Below, piece by piece: positions 56,847 to 64,000 of a DNA stretch of 64,000 nucleotides. Origin of the DNA: Siphonobacter sp. BAB-5405. Lineage in GTDB: Bacteria > Bacteroidota > Bacteroidia > Cytophagales > Spirosomataceae. The stretch's first letter is position 1. Every line of letters begins with the position of its first letter. Where the stretch lies: the NCBI RefSeq assembly GCF_002872335.1, contig NZ_NJAG01000013.1, positions 25,340 through 89,339 on the forward strand. The letters are read 5' to 3'. The position numbers were made by a program, and so were the translations under genes. Below the pieces are notes generated by a model. The model was not told where the DNA came from, made no database searches, and saw nothing but the letters and a program-made list of their open reading frames with translations.

Positions 56847-56987
56847 TAGAAGTAAAGTTTGAAATGGGTTTGAGGTTTAAAGTTTGAGAAGTTAGTACAA
56901 TGGATTTTATCCCATCATACTGACTTCTCAAACCTTACACTTTTTCAAACTTTAAACTTATCCAAACCTTACATCCAGTCAAACCTC
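56847..56987 (+). repeat. 7-nt-period repeat region downstream of the cytochrome b5-like gene
   Basis: The spacer is made of degenerate heptamers: GTTTGAG, GTTTAAA, GTTTGAG on the left, and the complementary TCAAACC, CTTTAAA and similar on the right, keeping a 7-nt phase. GTTTGAGAAGTTAGTA and TACTGACTTCTCAAAC form an imperfect stem across the middle. Confidence 0.65.
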
Positions 56988-57925
56988 TTATAACTTCACC
57001 AGTACGGATTCGATCGTAGACCGGTGGGGTTCGTACTGTGCGGGTAATTTAAGGTTTTGACCTAATTCTTCCAGCGACTCATCGACCGTAAAACCGGGGT
57101 TATCCGTAGCAATTTCGAAGAGTACACCACCGGGTTCGCGGAAGTACAGGCTGTGGAAATACTGCCGGTCAATCTGCGGCGTAATATTCAGACCACGACT
57201 CTCGATTTTTTCCCGCAGAGCCAGTTGGGCTGCATCGTCTTTCACCCGGAAGGCAACGTGGTGCACGCTCCCCCCTGCTACATGACCGCGACGCTCACCG
57301 GGTCGACTTCTACCAAATCAATGACGTTCGCCGTTTCGCTATTGGGATTCACGAAGCGGTACCGATTCACGTGCTCCATTTCTAATTTATAATCCAGTAA
57401 TTCCGTCAGGATTTCTGCCGTCGGCTGAATGTTCGCCAGCGTCAGCGTTGTACCTGAGAATCCTTTGATGGCCTGAGCATCGCCAATTTCAGCGGTGGTA
57501 TTTCCGGAACGGTTATCTTTCTGTGAGGTCACCGTCAACTCCAGTTTCAATCCGTCGGGATCGAGTACGGTCAGGTATTCTTCGCCGAATTTCGTGGCGG
57601 GTTTATTGTAGATGACGCCGTGTTGCTCAAGTCGTTTGAGCCAAAAGTCCAGGCTTCCTTCGGGTACGGAAAAACCGACTTCCGTGGCCTGACCCGTTCC
57701 TCTGCGACCTTGCGGTACGGCATTCCCCCAGGGGAAGAAGGTCCAGATGGTACCCGGTTCAGCCTGATAGTTTCCGTAGTAGAAGTGATACGTCTGCGGA
57801 TCGTCGAAGTTGACTGTTTTTTTCACAAACCGCATGCCCAGTACTTTGGTATAAAAATCATAATTTTTCTTGGCATCACCGGCAATTGCCGTTACGTGGT
57901 GAAGGCCTATCACATTGGTTTCCAT
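56988..57925 (-). pseudogene. Ring-cleaving dioxygenase/glyoxalase (MhqO-like), with one frameshift
   Basis: A ~312-residue two-module vicinal-oxygen-chelate protein. Module 1 (1-~140) has GLHHVTAIAGDAKKNYDFYT, with the first metal His; module 2 follows, with the C-terminal part HHVAFRVKDD, RQYFHSLYFREPGGVLFEIAT. The frame breaks near 57298: restoring one G (CCGGT to CCGGGT on the minus strand) gives VDPGERRGHVAGGSVHHVAF, a typical family junction. MhqO-type enzymes act on hydroquinones. No mhqR-like regulator is nearby. Confidence 0.85.
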
Positions 57926-58147
57926 GATCTTTCGTGTTTACTATTCGACTGATTTGATGATACAAAGCTCATCAATTGTAGCCTGCCAAAGAATGGCGGA
58001 ATCGCGGAAAGGCTTGTCGAAATCAGGGAAGGAAGCAGTTTCCGTACCGTCGTGTACTGTTTTATAGGAATCAACTCTCCAGTTCCATATCAGCTCAACT
58101 CCTCTAATGCAAACGTTCTAACCCTGGAGGGATTCCATGTGATCAAC
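57926..58147. other. Intergenic spacer, first part
   Basis: Part of the 571-nt gap between the glyoxalase and cysN. It holds no ORF or motif that I can support; it probably contains the glyoxalase promoter on the minus strand. Confidence 0.4.
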
Positions 58148-58242
58148 CCCGTATGCAATGCGGGATATAGATGCGTCCCGCCCGGTAGGCACAGCCTACC
58201 CATTTTGCGTCCGTAGTACATATTACGGACAACCCGTCCCGC
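58148..58242. repeat. Chain of three hairpins (REP-like intergenic element)
   Basis: Three stems in a row: 58148-58153 with 58159-58164 (6 bp with one wobble), 58184-58190 with 58194-58200 (perfect 7 bp, loop ACA), and 58209-58215 with 58224-58230 (perfect 7 bp). GTCCCGC occurs at both 58175-58181 and 58236-58242, bracketing the last two hairpins. Confidence 0.6.
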
Positions 58243-58270
58243 TACCTTTACTGGTTTTATCCTACCAAAA

Positions 58271-58333
58271 CGGAAAACGGAAAACGGAAAACGGAAAACG
58301 GAAAACGGAAAACGGAAAACGGAAAACGGAAAA
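58271..58333 (+). repeat. Tandem heptamer repeat, nine perfect copies
   Basis: Nine uninterrupted copies of CGGAAAA (63 nt). Because 3 x 7 = 21, every frame reads as a heptapeptide repeat, so apparent ORFs here (Phe/Ser/Arg-rich on minus, Lys/Glu/Asn-rich on plus) are artefacts. No gene overlaps it. Confidence 0.9.
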
Positions 58334-58370
58334 CTCAAAACCGTAGCCGCCGCCGCCCCTGCTCTAAACT

Positions 58371-58402
58371 AAAAAAAGCCCGGAACCAGTAGTCCCAGGC
58401 TT
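58371..58402 (-). terminator. Terminator of cysHDN
   Basis: A 10-bp stem with two wobbles (58376-58385 with 58393-58402) followed on the minus strand by T7. It lies ~95 nt after the cysN stop. Confidence 0.6.
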
Positions 58403-58496
58403 GTCCAACTATCCACTAAACACCTTAAATAAAACCAGCCACATCTATTGTACTGGACGGGCACTGGTTCATTTGGTCAAAATGGCTTTTTAGTTC

Positions 58497-59750
58497 TTAC
58501 GCATTTACAAAGCCCACTCCAACGGTTGCGTGCGAGAATTCGTCCACTAAAATGAATGCTCCGTTAGCCGGGTTTTCAGCGTAAGCATCCGCAAAAACCG
58601 GTTTGGCTACTTTGAGTCGAATAGACCCTATTTCGTTTAATTTAAGTTGGCCGGGCGATGCACTTTTTTCCAGTGACTGTACGTCAATGAGCTCTTCCAA
58701 CGCCAGTACCTTCGCTTTCGTATCATTGATACCGTGCTGCAATAACAACGTTTTACCGGGGGCCAAAGCCTGATAATCCAGCCAGCAGACGTGAGCCGAA
58801 AATTCCCGATGCTGAGTAGGCTCCTGGCCTGCTTTCACCAGCATGTTACCCCGTGAAACGTCTATATCGTTTTCCAGCGTCAATACTACCGACTCGCGAG
58901 CGTGGGCTTGTTCCAGTTGCTGATCAAAGCGTTCGATCGTGGCAATTTTCGAACGTTGGCCCGTGGGCAATGCGATGACTTCGTCCCCTACCGAAAAGGT
59001 ACCGCTGGCCACCCGACCCGCGTAGCCGCGATAATCGTGGTACTTTTCCGTTTTGGGACGAACCACGTACTGTACCGGAAAGCGAGCCGCCTGCGATGAA
59101 TCTACTTTTACCTGGTCATCCATGGCTTCCAGCGTCTCCAGCAGCGACTGACCCGTGTACCAAGAGATTTCCTCGGATTTCTGTGTAACGTTTACGCCGT
59201 ACAAAGACGAGATGGGGATAAACGCTACGCTTTGTCCCTCAAACTGCACCTGGGCCGCAATGGCTTCAAATTCCTGTTTGATTTCCTGAAAACGTTCCTG
59301 ACTGTAGCCAACCAGGTCCATTTTGTTCACACAAACAATCACTTTCGGAATGCGTAACATCGCCGAAATGAAGAAGTGCCGGAAGGTTTGTTCAACTACG
59401 CCATGCCGGGCGTCCACCAGAATCAGGGAAACTTTGGCGTTGGAGGCTCCCGTTACCATATTCCGCGTGTACTCAAAGTGACCTGGGGTATCGGCAATGA
59501 TGTATTTACGTCGGGGCGTACTGAAATAAATATGAGCTACATCGATCGTAATGCCCTGCTCCCGTTCGGCAATGAGGCCGTCCGTCAACAGCGATAAATC
59601 CAAGAAATCCAGCCCTTTGCGTTTACTGGCCGCGTCAAGAGCTTCAAGTTTGTCACGGGTAATGGATTGCGTTTCGTACAAGAGACGACCAATCAATGTA
59701 CTCTTTCCGTCGTCAACCGAGCCAGCGGTAGCAATGCGTAAAATGTCCAT
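58497..59750 (-). CDS. cysN: cysN, sulfate adenylyltransferase large (GTPase) subunit
   Basis: A 417-residue GTPase subunit that drives APS formation with CysD. G-motifs: GSVDDGKST (G1), DTPGHFEYT (G3), VCVNKMDL (G4). There is no fused APS kinase (CysC) at the C-terminus, so APS may go directly to the APS reductase encoded upstream. The order on the minus strand is cysH-cysD-cysN. Confidence 0.95.
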   Translation of the reverse strand: MDILRIATAGSVDDGKSTLIGRLLYETQSITRDKLEALDAASKRKGLDFLDLSLLTDGLIAEREQGITIDVAHIYFSTPRRKYIIADTPGHFEYTRNMVTGASNAKVSLILVDARHGVVEQTFRHFFISAMLRIPKVIVCVNKMDLVGYSQERFQEIKQEFEAIAAQVQFEGQSVAFIPISSLYGVNVTQKSEEISWYTGQSLLETLEAMDDQVKVDSSQAARFPVQYVVRPKTEKYHDYRGYAGRVASGTFSVGDEVIALPTGQRSKIATIERFDQQLEQAHARESVVLTLENDIDVSRGNMLVKAGQEPTQHREFSAHVCWLDYQALAPGKTLLLQHGINDTKAKVLALEELIDVQSLEKSASPGQLKLNEIGSIRLKVAKPVFADAYAENPANGAFILVDEFSHATVGVGFVNA

Positions 59751-59865
59751 GTATACAAAAGGGGATTACGTAAAGCCCTAGCTCCGACTTGCCCCGTTGA
59801 AGATTTTTTAATACTGTAAGCTTTCTCTGACAGCCTCTACGCTGTCGTAACCATCCGGTTAACGC

Positions 59866-60807
59866 TTAGAAATAGCCCTGTTGCTTGCGTTTTTCCATCG
59901 CTGCCTCCGAGCGTTTATCGTCCATGCGGGCTCCACGTTCTGAAATTTCAGCCGACAGGATTTCTCCGATAATGTCGTCCAGCTCCGTTGCTTCCGACAG
60001 CACGGCCGCCGTACAGGTCATATCACCCACGGTACGGAACCGAACCGTTGCTTCATACGGAATCTCATCGGTATCTTTATTGATGTACTCGGAATCGGCC
60101 CAAAGCATACCATCCCGTTCGAATACGGGTCGATGGTGGGAGAAATAAATGGAAGGCAGGGGAATACCTTCTTCCTTGATATAATTCCAGACGTCGAGTT
60201 CGGTCCAGTTGGAGATGGGGAATACGCGAACGTTTTCACCTACGGAAATGCGTCCGTTCAGCATATCGAACAATTCGGGACGTTGCCGCTTGGCATCCCA
60301 CTGGCCGAAGTCGTCACGTACGCTGAAAATTCGTTCTTTCGCCCGAGCTTTTTCCTCATCCCGACGAGCCCCACCAATACAGGCATCGAACTTGAATTCT
60401 TCAATGGCGTCGAGTAGCGTTACCGTTTGCAAAGCGTTGCGGGAAGCGTACTTACCGGATTCTTCCTGTACTTTTCCCTGATTAATTGAGTCCTGTACGT
60501 ACCGAACAATCAACTCGGCTCCTACTTCTTTTACGAGCCAGTCGCGGTATTCAATGGTTTCCGGGAAGTTATGCCCGGTGTCCACGTGCAGCAGCGGAAA
60601 AGGAATTTTCCCCGGATAAAAAGCTTTCTGAGCCAGGCGTACCAAGGTAATGGAATCCTTTCCTCCCGAAAACAGAATAGCGGGCCGCTCAAACTGAGCG
60701 GCTACTTCCCGCATGATGTAAATAGCTTCATCTTCCAGCTCACGGGGGAAAACAGGGTTTTCCAAAGCAGAAGCAGGAATCAAGGACTTATCTCCGAATG
60801 AACTCAT
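59866..60807 (-). CDS. cysD: cysD, sulfate adenylyltransferase small subunit
   Basis: A 313-residue PP-loop ATP pyrophosphatase: ILFSGGKDSITLVRLA (~44-59), LHVDTGHNFPETIEYRD, and IGGARRDEEKARAKERIFS. With CysN it makes adenosine 5'-phosphosulfate from ATP and sulfate. The C-terminus MEKRKQQGYF is typical. Spacing to cysN is 115 nt and to cysH 79 nt. Confidence 0.96.
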   Translation of the reverse strand: MSSFGDKSLIPASALENPVFPRELEDEAIYIMREVAAQFERPAILFSGGKDSITLVRLAQKAFYPGKIPFPLLHVDTGHNFPETIEYRDWLVKEVGAELIVRYVQDSINQGKVQEESGKYASRNALQTVTLLDAIEEFKFDACIGGARRDEEKARAKERIFSVRDDFGQWDAKRQRPELFDMLNGRISVGENVRVFPISNWTELDVWNYIKEEGIPLPSIYFSHHRPVFERDGMLWADSEYINKDTDEIPYEATVRFRTVGDMTCTAAVLSEATELDDIIGEILSAEISERGARMDDKRSEAAMEKRKQQGYF

Positions 60808-60886
60808 AGTCAGACTTGTAAAGGTTTTCCGTAGCCGATTTTCGAAAGACCGCCCGGAAATGATCTATTTTTTACACGATGCACTT

Positions 60887-61591
60887 CTACGCTGAGTGTA
60901 GTCCACACTCTTTTTTCGACTCTTCCCACCACCAGCGACCAGCCCGGGGGTGCTCTCCCGGCTCAATAGCCCGGGTACAGCAGGCACAGCCGATACTAAT
61001 AAATCCTTTGCGGTGCAGCGGATTATCAGGAACGCGGTATTCCGCCAGATGAGCCAGTACCTGATCGTAGGTCCAGTGTATCAGCGGGTTGTATTTCAGG
61101 ACCTGATTTCCGTTATCCCATTCCAGAACGGGCATATCAGCCCGGTTTTCGGATTGCTCCGCCCGTAAACCCGTAATCCAGATTTCAGCTCCGGTCAGGG
61201 CCCGTTTCAGGGGTTCAATTTTACGAATGAAGCAGCACTCTTTGCGATTTTCAACGGAGTAATAAAAACTGTTGAATCCTTTTTCCTGCAGGAGTGCTTC
61301 TACGCGTTGCGTGTTCGGGAAATACGTCTCCAGGGACTGGTTGTACTTGGCCCGTGTCGCATCCATCAGATCATAGGTCTCCTGAAATAAACGACCGGTA
61401 TCCAGGGTAAAGACCCGTACGGGCAAGTGGTTTCGGAAGATAATGTCCGTAATGACCTGATCTTCCTGCCCTAATGAGGTTGAAAATACTACTTTTCCAG
61501 GAAATCGTTCGGTAAGTAAGGCGATAGCCTCAACGGGTTCCAGAATTTCCAGCTGGGGTCTTAACTCCTGTATTAATGCTTCGTTGTTCAT
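60887..61591 (-). CDS. cysH: cysH, APS/PAPS reductase (4Fe-4S type)
   Basis: A 234-residue reductase giving sulfite. Four cysteines for a [4Fe-4S] cluster are present (RKECCFIRKIEPL and SIGCACCTRAI), and the catalytic Cys is near the end in KKECGLHSA. The cluster marks the APS-type enzyme, which fits the absence of an APS kinase. LGQEDQVITDI and the RKxxPLxRAL segment are standard. The start is taken at 61591 (MNNEALIQ); a Met three codons earlier is possible. Confidence 0.94.
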   Translation of the reverse strand: MNNEALIQELRPQLEILEPVEAIALLTERFPGKVVFSTSLGQEDQVITDIIFRNHLPVRVFTLDTGRLFQETYDLMDATRAKYNQSLETYFPNTQRVEALLQEKGFNSFYYSVENRKECCFIRKIEPLKRALTGAEIWITGLRAEQSENRADMPVLEWDNGNQVLKYNPLIHWTYDQVLAHLAEYRVPDNPLHRKGFISIGCACCTRAIEPGEHPRAGRWWWEESKKECGLHSA

Positions 61592-61920
61592 ACTCTTCAC
61601 CGGGTTCTTCCGCCGCCGATCCTTCGTTTTTTGATACGATCGACAAAAATAGATAATGTCTATAAATTAGATAGAATGATTAACCGATTTTATCAAGCAA
61701 ACTGTTCATTACGCTGCTGCCTTTTGGCGAAATTCCATGCTAACAAAAGCTATTCACGGATTACTCAATCATCATAAAACACTTATTTTCAGAAGATTAA
61801 ATACAAATATATTTGTTTTAACCTTTCTTCTTTCCCGGATCTAAACAAAAAGTGACTCTATCTTTTTCTAAGCATCTTTTTCTTCTCTTAGCCGGATCTA
61901 CTCTACGTATTGACCAAACA
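61592..61920 (-). promoter_or_regulatory. Leader region of cysHDN, 329 nt
   Basis: Noncoding on both strands. TATTTTTG on the minus strand (~61643-61650) is a candidate -7 box. TCTATAAATTAGA (61658-61672 region) is a short inverted repeat (TCTA-N5-TAGA) next to it and could be an operator. No riboswitch fold was recognised. Confidence 0.4.
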
Positions 61921-61950
61921 AAAGCCCCGCTCTAGTCAGAACGGGGCTTT
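61921..61950 (-). terminator. Terminator of the small charged protein gene
   Basis: Stem AAAGCCCCG/CGGGGCTTT (61921-61929 with 61942-61950); on the minus strand it is followed by TTTTG and TTT. It lies just after the stop at 61973. Confidence 0.65.
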
Positions 61951-61972
61951 CCTGCGTAAGGTATTGAGCAGA

Positions 61973-62173
61973 TCAGCTACCTACAAATTTTTCGGCCTCA
62001 CGGGCTTTCTCTTCTTCCTGCTGGGAGAGTTCTTTGAACTCTTCATCGTGATTACGTTTGTGCTCAAGATTTTCTTTCTCCTGGCTTACTTCATTTTCTG
62101 AATTCTTTTTTTCTACCTGCTCTAAAAACTTCTCTACGGTAGGTTCTGGATTTTGTGATTCTTGATTTTCCAT
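61973..62173 (-). CDS. Small highly charged hydrophilic protein, function unknown
   Basis: A 66-residue protein of which over half is Glu, Lys, Gln, Asn (TVEKFLEQVEKKNSENE, EFKELSQQEEEKAREAEKF). It is probably disordered or a single helix; no signal or TM. Such proteins are common near stress genes (inference). A good terminator follows and a short spacer separates it from the divergent Pro-rich gene. Confidence 0.6.
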   Translation of the reverse strand: MENQESQNPEPTVEKFLEQVEKKNSENEVSQEKENLEHKRNHDEEFKELSQQEEEKAREAEKFVGS

Positions 62174-62337
62174 AACATAGCTGTGTTTAGTAGGTAAGCA
62201 TTATTAAAATTTGATACCGACTCCATTCGCTTCGTAACGCGTAGGTTTTCCCCAATATGGGACGGATCAGGCGATACAGTCAGTGGCATCACTTTTGCCC
62301 ATCTTCAGGTATCTGTATGACTAATATACCTCATCTT

Positions 62338-62835
62338 ATGGAAACGATCCAACCCACTCGCCCGGCTCCCGGAGAAAAATCATCTGACATTCATCGTGAC
62401 ACGCCTTCTGAGACGGCTCAGGAATTAGAACTTGAAAAGTCCATGGACGAAAACGAAGGTCCTTTAGGATTGGGTGACGAGTCGGCTTATCCGAAGGAAA
62501 CCCGTCAGCAGGAAGACCGCTCGGTACAGAACGTTTTTCCAGGCTCAGCACCTGAAATTCCGCCGGTTTCACCGCCGACACCCGAAATTCAGCCGGATCT
62601 GCCTAATGTTCCCGGCACGTTCCCGGATTTACCGCATGCTCCTGAAGAAACGCCGGATGTCGTACCGGAAGCACCCGACGAAACGCCTCCAATGCCGGAC
62701 ATTCCCGAGCAGGCTCCTATCCGGCCCGATGAAATCGGAGAAGTAGAGAATATTCATTCTTCCGAAGAGGCCATGCCCGTACCTACGGCAATTTCGGAGG
62801 CAGACCAACAGAATCGCCTTCATCCAGCCTTATAA
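62338..62835 (+). CDS. Acidic proline-rich low-complexity protein, function unknown
   Basis: A 165-residue soluble protein rich in Pro, Glu, Asp (about 45 percent). Repeated P-E/D-x-P units (APEIPPVSPPTPEIQPDLP, PEETPDVVPEAPDETPP) make it intrinsically disordered. No signal or TM. The start is the ATG at 62338 or 62317; the frame opens further upstream without support. It is followed 58 nt later by a DUF2383-like gene. Confidence 0.55.
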   Translation: METIQPTRPAPGEKSSDIHRDTPSETAQELELEKSMDENEGPLGLGDESAYPKETRQQEDRSVQNVFPGSAPEIPPVSPPTPEIQPDLPNVPGTFPDLPHAPEETPDVVPEAPDETPPMPDIPEQAPIRPDEIGEVENIHSSEEAMPVPTAISEADQQNRLHPAL

Positions 62836-62892
62836 AAATCTGTCTTTCAACCAAATACGTAGTTATCCATTATTCAATTACACGATAGAAGT

Positions 62893-63366
62893 ATGGCAAC
62901 TGAAATGGAAAATCTTATTGATCAGCTGGACCTGCTGGTTAAAATCAATATTGATCGTACCAATGGCTATACGGTAGCCGCCAGAGATGTTGAAGATCCA
63001 CAACTAAAAGTCTTGTTTGAGAAATTAGGGAAAGAAAGTGAAGACTTCGCAGAAGATTTAGGAGAAGTCTTGAAAAAGTACAAACAGACTCCGCCTGAAA
63101 CGGGTACAACCGCTGCTCGTTTTCATCAATTCTGGATTGACATTAAAGAAAAATTACTCGGAAAAGATCGGGATGCCATTTTAAGTTCTTGTGAAGCGGG
63201 CGATGAAACAGCCCTTGCTACGTATACGGAAGCGTTAGCTCACGATAAGATCCAGACTTTGCCCGGTCTTCAGGTTTTGCTGGAAGGTCAACAAACGATT
63301 ATTGCCCAGGATTTATTGCTCATTCAATCGTTACGCAAAGAGGAAAAAAACATTTCTCAGGCGTAA
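62893..63366 (+). CDS. DUF2383/PA2169-family four-helix-bundle protein
   Basis: A 157-residue helical protein: NLIDQLDLLVKINIDRTNGYTVAAR (shortened: LDLLVKINIDRTNGYTVAAR), then QLKVLFEKLGKESEDFAEDLG, then the second pair of helices. It matches the PA2169/DUF2383 ferritin-like family, whose role is unknown and which is often stress-induced. No metal-ligand set is evident here. It is followed by a divergent tandem relative. Confidence 0.78.
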   Translation: MATEMENLIDQLDLLVKINIDRTNGYTVAARDVEDPQLKVLFEKLGKESEDFAEDLGEVLKKYKQTPPETGTTAARFHQFWIDIKEKLLGKDRDAILSSCEAGDETALATYTEALAHDKIQTLPGLQVLLEGQQTIIAQDLLLIQSLRKEEKNISQA

Positions 63367-63386
63367 TACATGGTTTTGGAATGGTA

Positions 63387-63461
63387 TTAGTGATAGTCTA
63401 GGCATAACGCGGTATCCAACATCACCAGGCGTTGATCTTCGATTTGTTTTTTAAGACCCAT
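63387..63461 (-). CDS. Possible 24-codon ORF with Spo0E-like sequence (weak)
   Basis: The ATG at 63461 reads MGLKKQIEDQRLVMLDTALC then LDYH and stop. The pattern recalls the first helix of Spo0E-type small proteins, but it is truncated before the second helix. It has no visible RBS and lies in the spacer between the two DUF2383-like genes. Chance or decay is as likely as function. Confidence 0.15.
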   Translation of the reverse strand: MGLKKQIEDQRLVMLDTALCLDYH

Positions 63462-63500
63462 GTTTAATCACTTTCAGAGTTTATTTTATCATTCCTGACC

Positions 63501-63947
63501 ATGGAAAGAGCTGACAATCACCGCCTAGACTATTGGCTTAATGCCTTAATACACGCTCACGAAGGACGCGTTCGTGTATATCACACTTTAGTTACCCGCG
63601 TAAACTGTCTGTTGGTAAAGCCCTTTCTCATGCGAGGAATGACCAGCAGTAGCCTTTGCAAAACACAATTGGTCAATCAATTGTGGAATTATGGGGGAAG
63701 AATGTCCTATGATGTGGTATCTGCCCCACAGTGGAACGACGTTCTTGATCATGATAACTATGAACAAGATTTGCGTAAAAAGGTGGATGACAATCTGCTG
63801 ATGCTCTATCGTAATGCATTACGCGAGGATCTACCCGAAAGTGTACGACAACTGCTCACCAGTCAGTGGAAATTACTAAAATCTTTCACTAATCGACTGG
63901 CTGAACTGGAACCAGAGCCGACCAATCATTATTTAATGCGAGCTTAG
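63501..63947 (+). CDS. Divergent DUF2383-like helical protein
   Basis: A 148-residue helical protein with the same size and helix layout as the upstream DUF2383-like protein: LNALIHAHEGRVRVYHTLVTR in the place of LDLLVKINIDRTNGY, then a 13-15 residue gap and a second helix pair (KVDDNLLMLYRNAL, LLTSQWKLLKSF). Direct sequence identity is low, so the paralogy is inference. It has Cys residues the upstream protein lacks (VNCLLVK, SLCKTQ). Confidence 0.5.
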   Translation: MERADNHRLDYWLNALIHAHEGRVRVYHTLVTRVNCLLVKPFLMRGMTSSSLCKTQLVNQLWNYGGRMSYDVVSAPQWNDVLDHDNYEQDLRKKVDDNLLMLYRNALREDLPESVRQLLTSQWKLLKSFTNRLAELEPEPTNHYLMRA

Positions 63948-63979
63948 TTTAGTTCAATTTTATAGACGAAAAAAAAGAG

Positions 63980-64000
63980 GGAAGAACGTGCTGTTCTTCC
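63980..64000. terminator. Partial terminator at the window edge
   Basis: Arms GGAAGAAC (63980-63987) and GTTCTTCC (63993-64000) after an A8 run; the T-run, if any, lies outside the window. Confidence 0.4.

Noticed and set aside
58271..58333. CRISPR array
   Set aside because: The units are contiguous 7-mers with no spacers, and no cas genes are near.
58090..58338. A minus-strand reading frame with a Phe/Ser/Arg heptapeptide repeat
   Set aside because: It is the translation of the nine-copy 7-nt repeat and spans the hairpin chain; the opposite strand is equally open, so it is an artefact of period 7 with no stop codon.
57926..58496. A riboswitch or small RNA gene in the 571-nt gap
   Set aside because: No conserved core of a known riboswitch class is recognisable; the structured part is the three-hairpin element.

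Overview
The window is ordinary chromosomal DNA from a member of the Bacteroidetes, most likely the order Cytophagales (Spirosoma/Siphonobacter-like; the genus is inference). The signs are type IX secretion (T9SS) sorting domains, a PorW/SprE-like lipoprotein, a SusC-style TonB receptor with a carboxypeptidase-regulatory-like N-terminus, DUF4835 and DUF4301 proteins, many Cys lipoproteins, weak Shine-Dalgarno sites, and promoters of the Bacteroidetes form TTG-N18-21-TAnnTTTG. I see no phage, transposase gene, CRISPR array or rRNA.

Layout. 1-5 kb: end of a T9SS cargo protein, an ALG10-like membrane protein, a family 2 glycosyltransferase and an amino acid permease. 4.7-10.4 kb (minus strand): lipid cluster yceD-rpmF-plsX-fabH-efp-accB-accC, starting from a clear promoter and divided by hairpins. 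10.6-20.7 kb: MORN-like protein, GDP-fucose synthase, outer membrane barrel, S41 peptidase lipoprotein, DUF349 protein, ettA, and PorW/SprE-like lipoprotein. 20.8-24.1 kb: F-type ATP synthase Fo and delta genes (atpZ-like, atpI-like, atpBEFH), ending in a terminator with no atpA or atpG following. 24.2-35.9 kb: GreA-like factor, phosphohexomutase, coiled-coil membrane protein, Ddl-like ATP-grasp protein, T9SS cargo, LptA/OstA-like protein, tilS, galM, hydroxyacid dehydrogenase. 36.1-43.6 kb: bamD-rpoZ-coaBC-DUF4835-GNAT-Sm-like-recN, then SCO and RidA-like genes. 43.6-49.4 kb: DUF4301, tadA, sodA, tRNA-His, a cruF-type carotenoid gene and a CarH-like MerR regulator. 49.4-57.9 kb: TonB receptor, DUF3089 hydrolase, manC, thiL, small lipoprotein, cytochrome b5-like protein, glyoxalase-family dioxygenase. 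58.5-61.6 kb: sulfate assimilation genes cysH-cysD-cysN. 62-64 kb: small charged proteins and a pair of DUF2383/PA2169-like helical-bundle proteins.

How they fit together. fcl and manC both serve GDP-mannose/GDP-fucose supply for surface glycans. lptA-like, bamD, the T9SS genes and the TonB receptor build or use the outer membrane. The plsX/fabH/acc genes start fatty acid and phospholipid synthesis.

Two things stand out. First, five genes (accC, tilS, the TonB receptor, manC, a glyoxalase) are each broken by a single G gained or lost in a short G run, which points to consensus sequencing errors rather than gene death. Second, three intergenic regions (accB-accC, downstream of the cytochrome b5-like gene, upstream of cysN) carry arrays with a strict 7-nt period built on AAAAC or GTTT; one lies beside a chain of three hairpins. 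The CarH-like regulator next to the carotenoid gene keeps the corrinoid-pocket Trp/Glu/His but lacks both axial His ligands.
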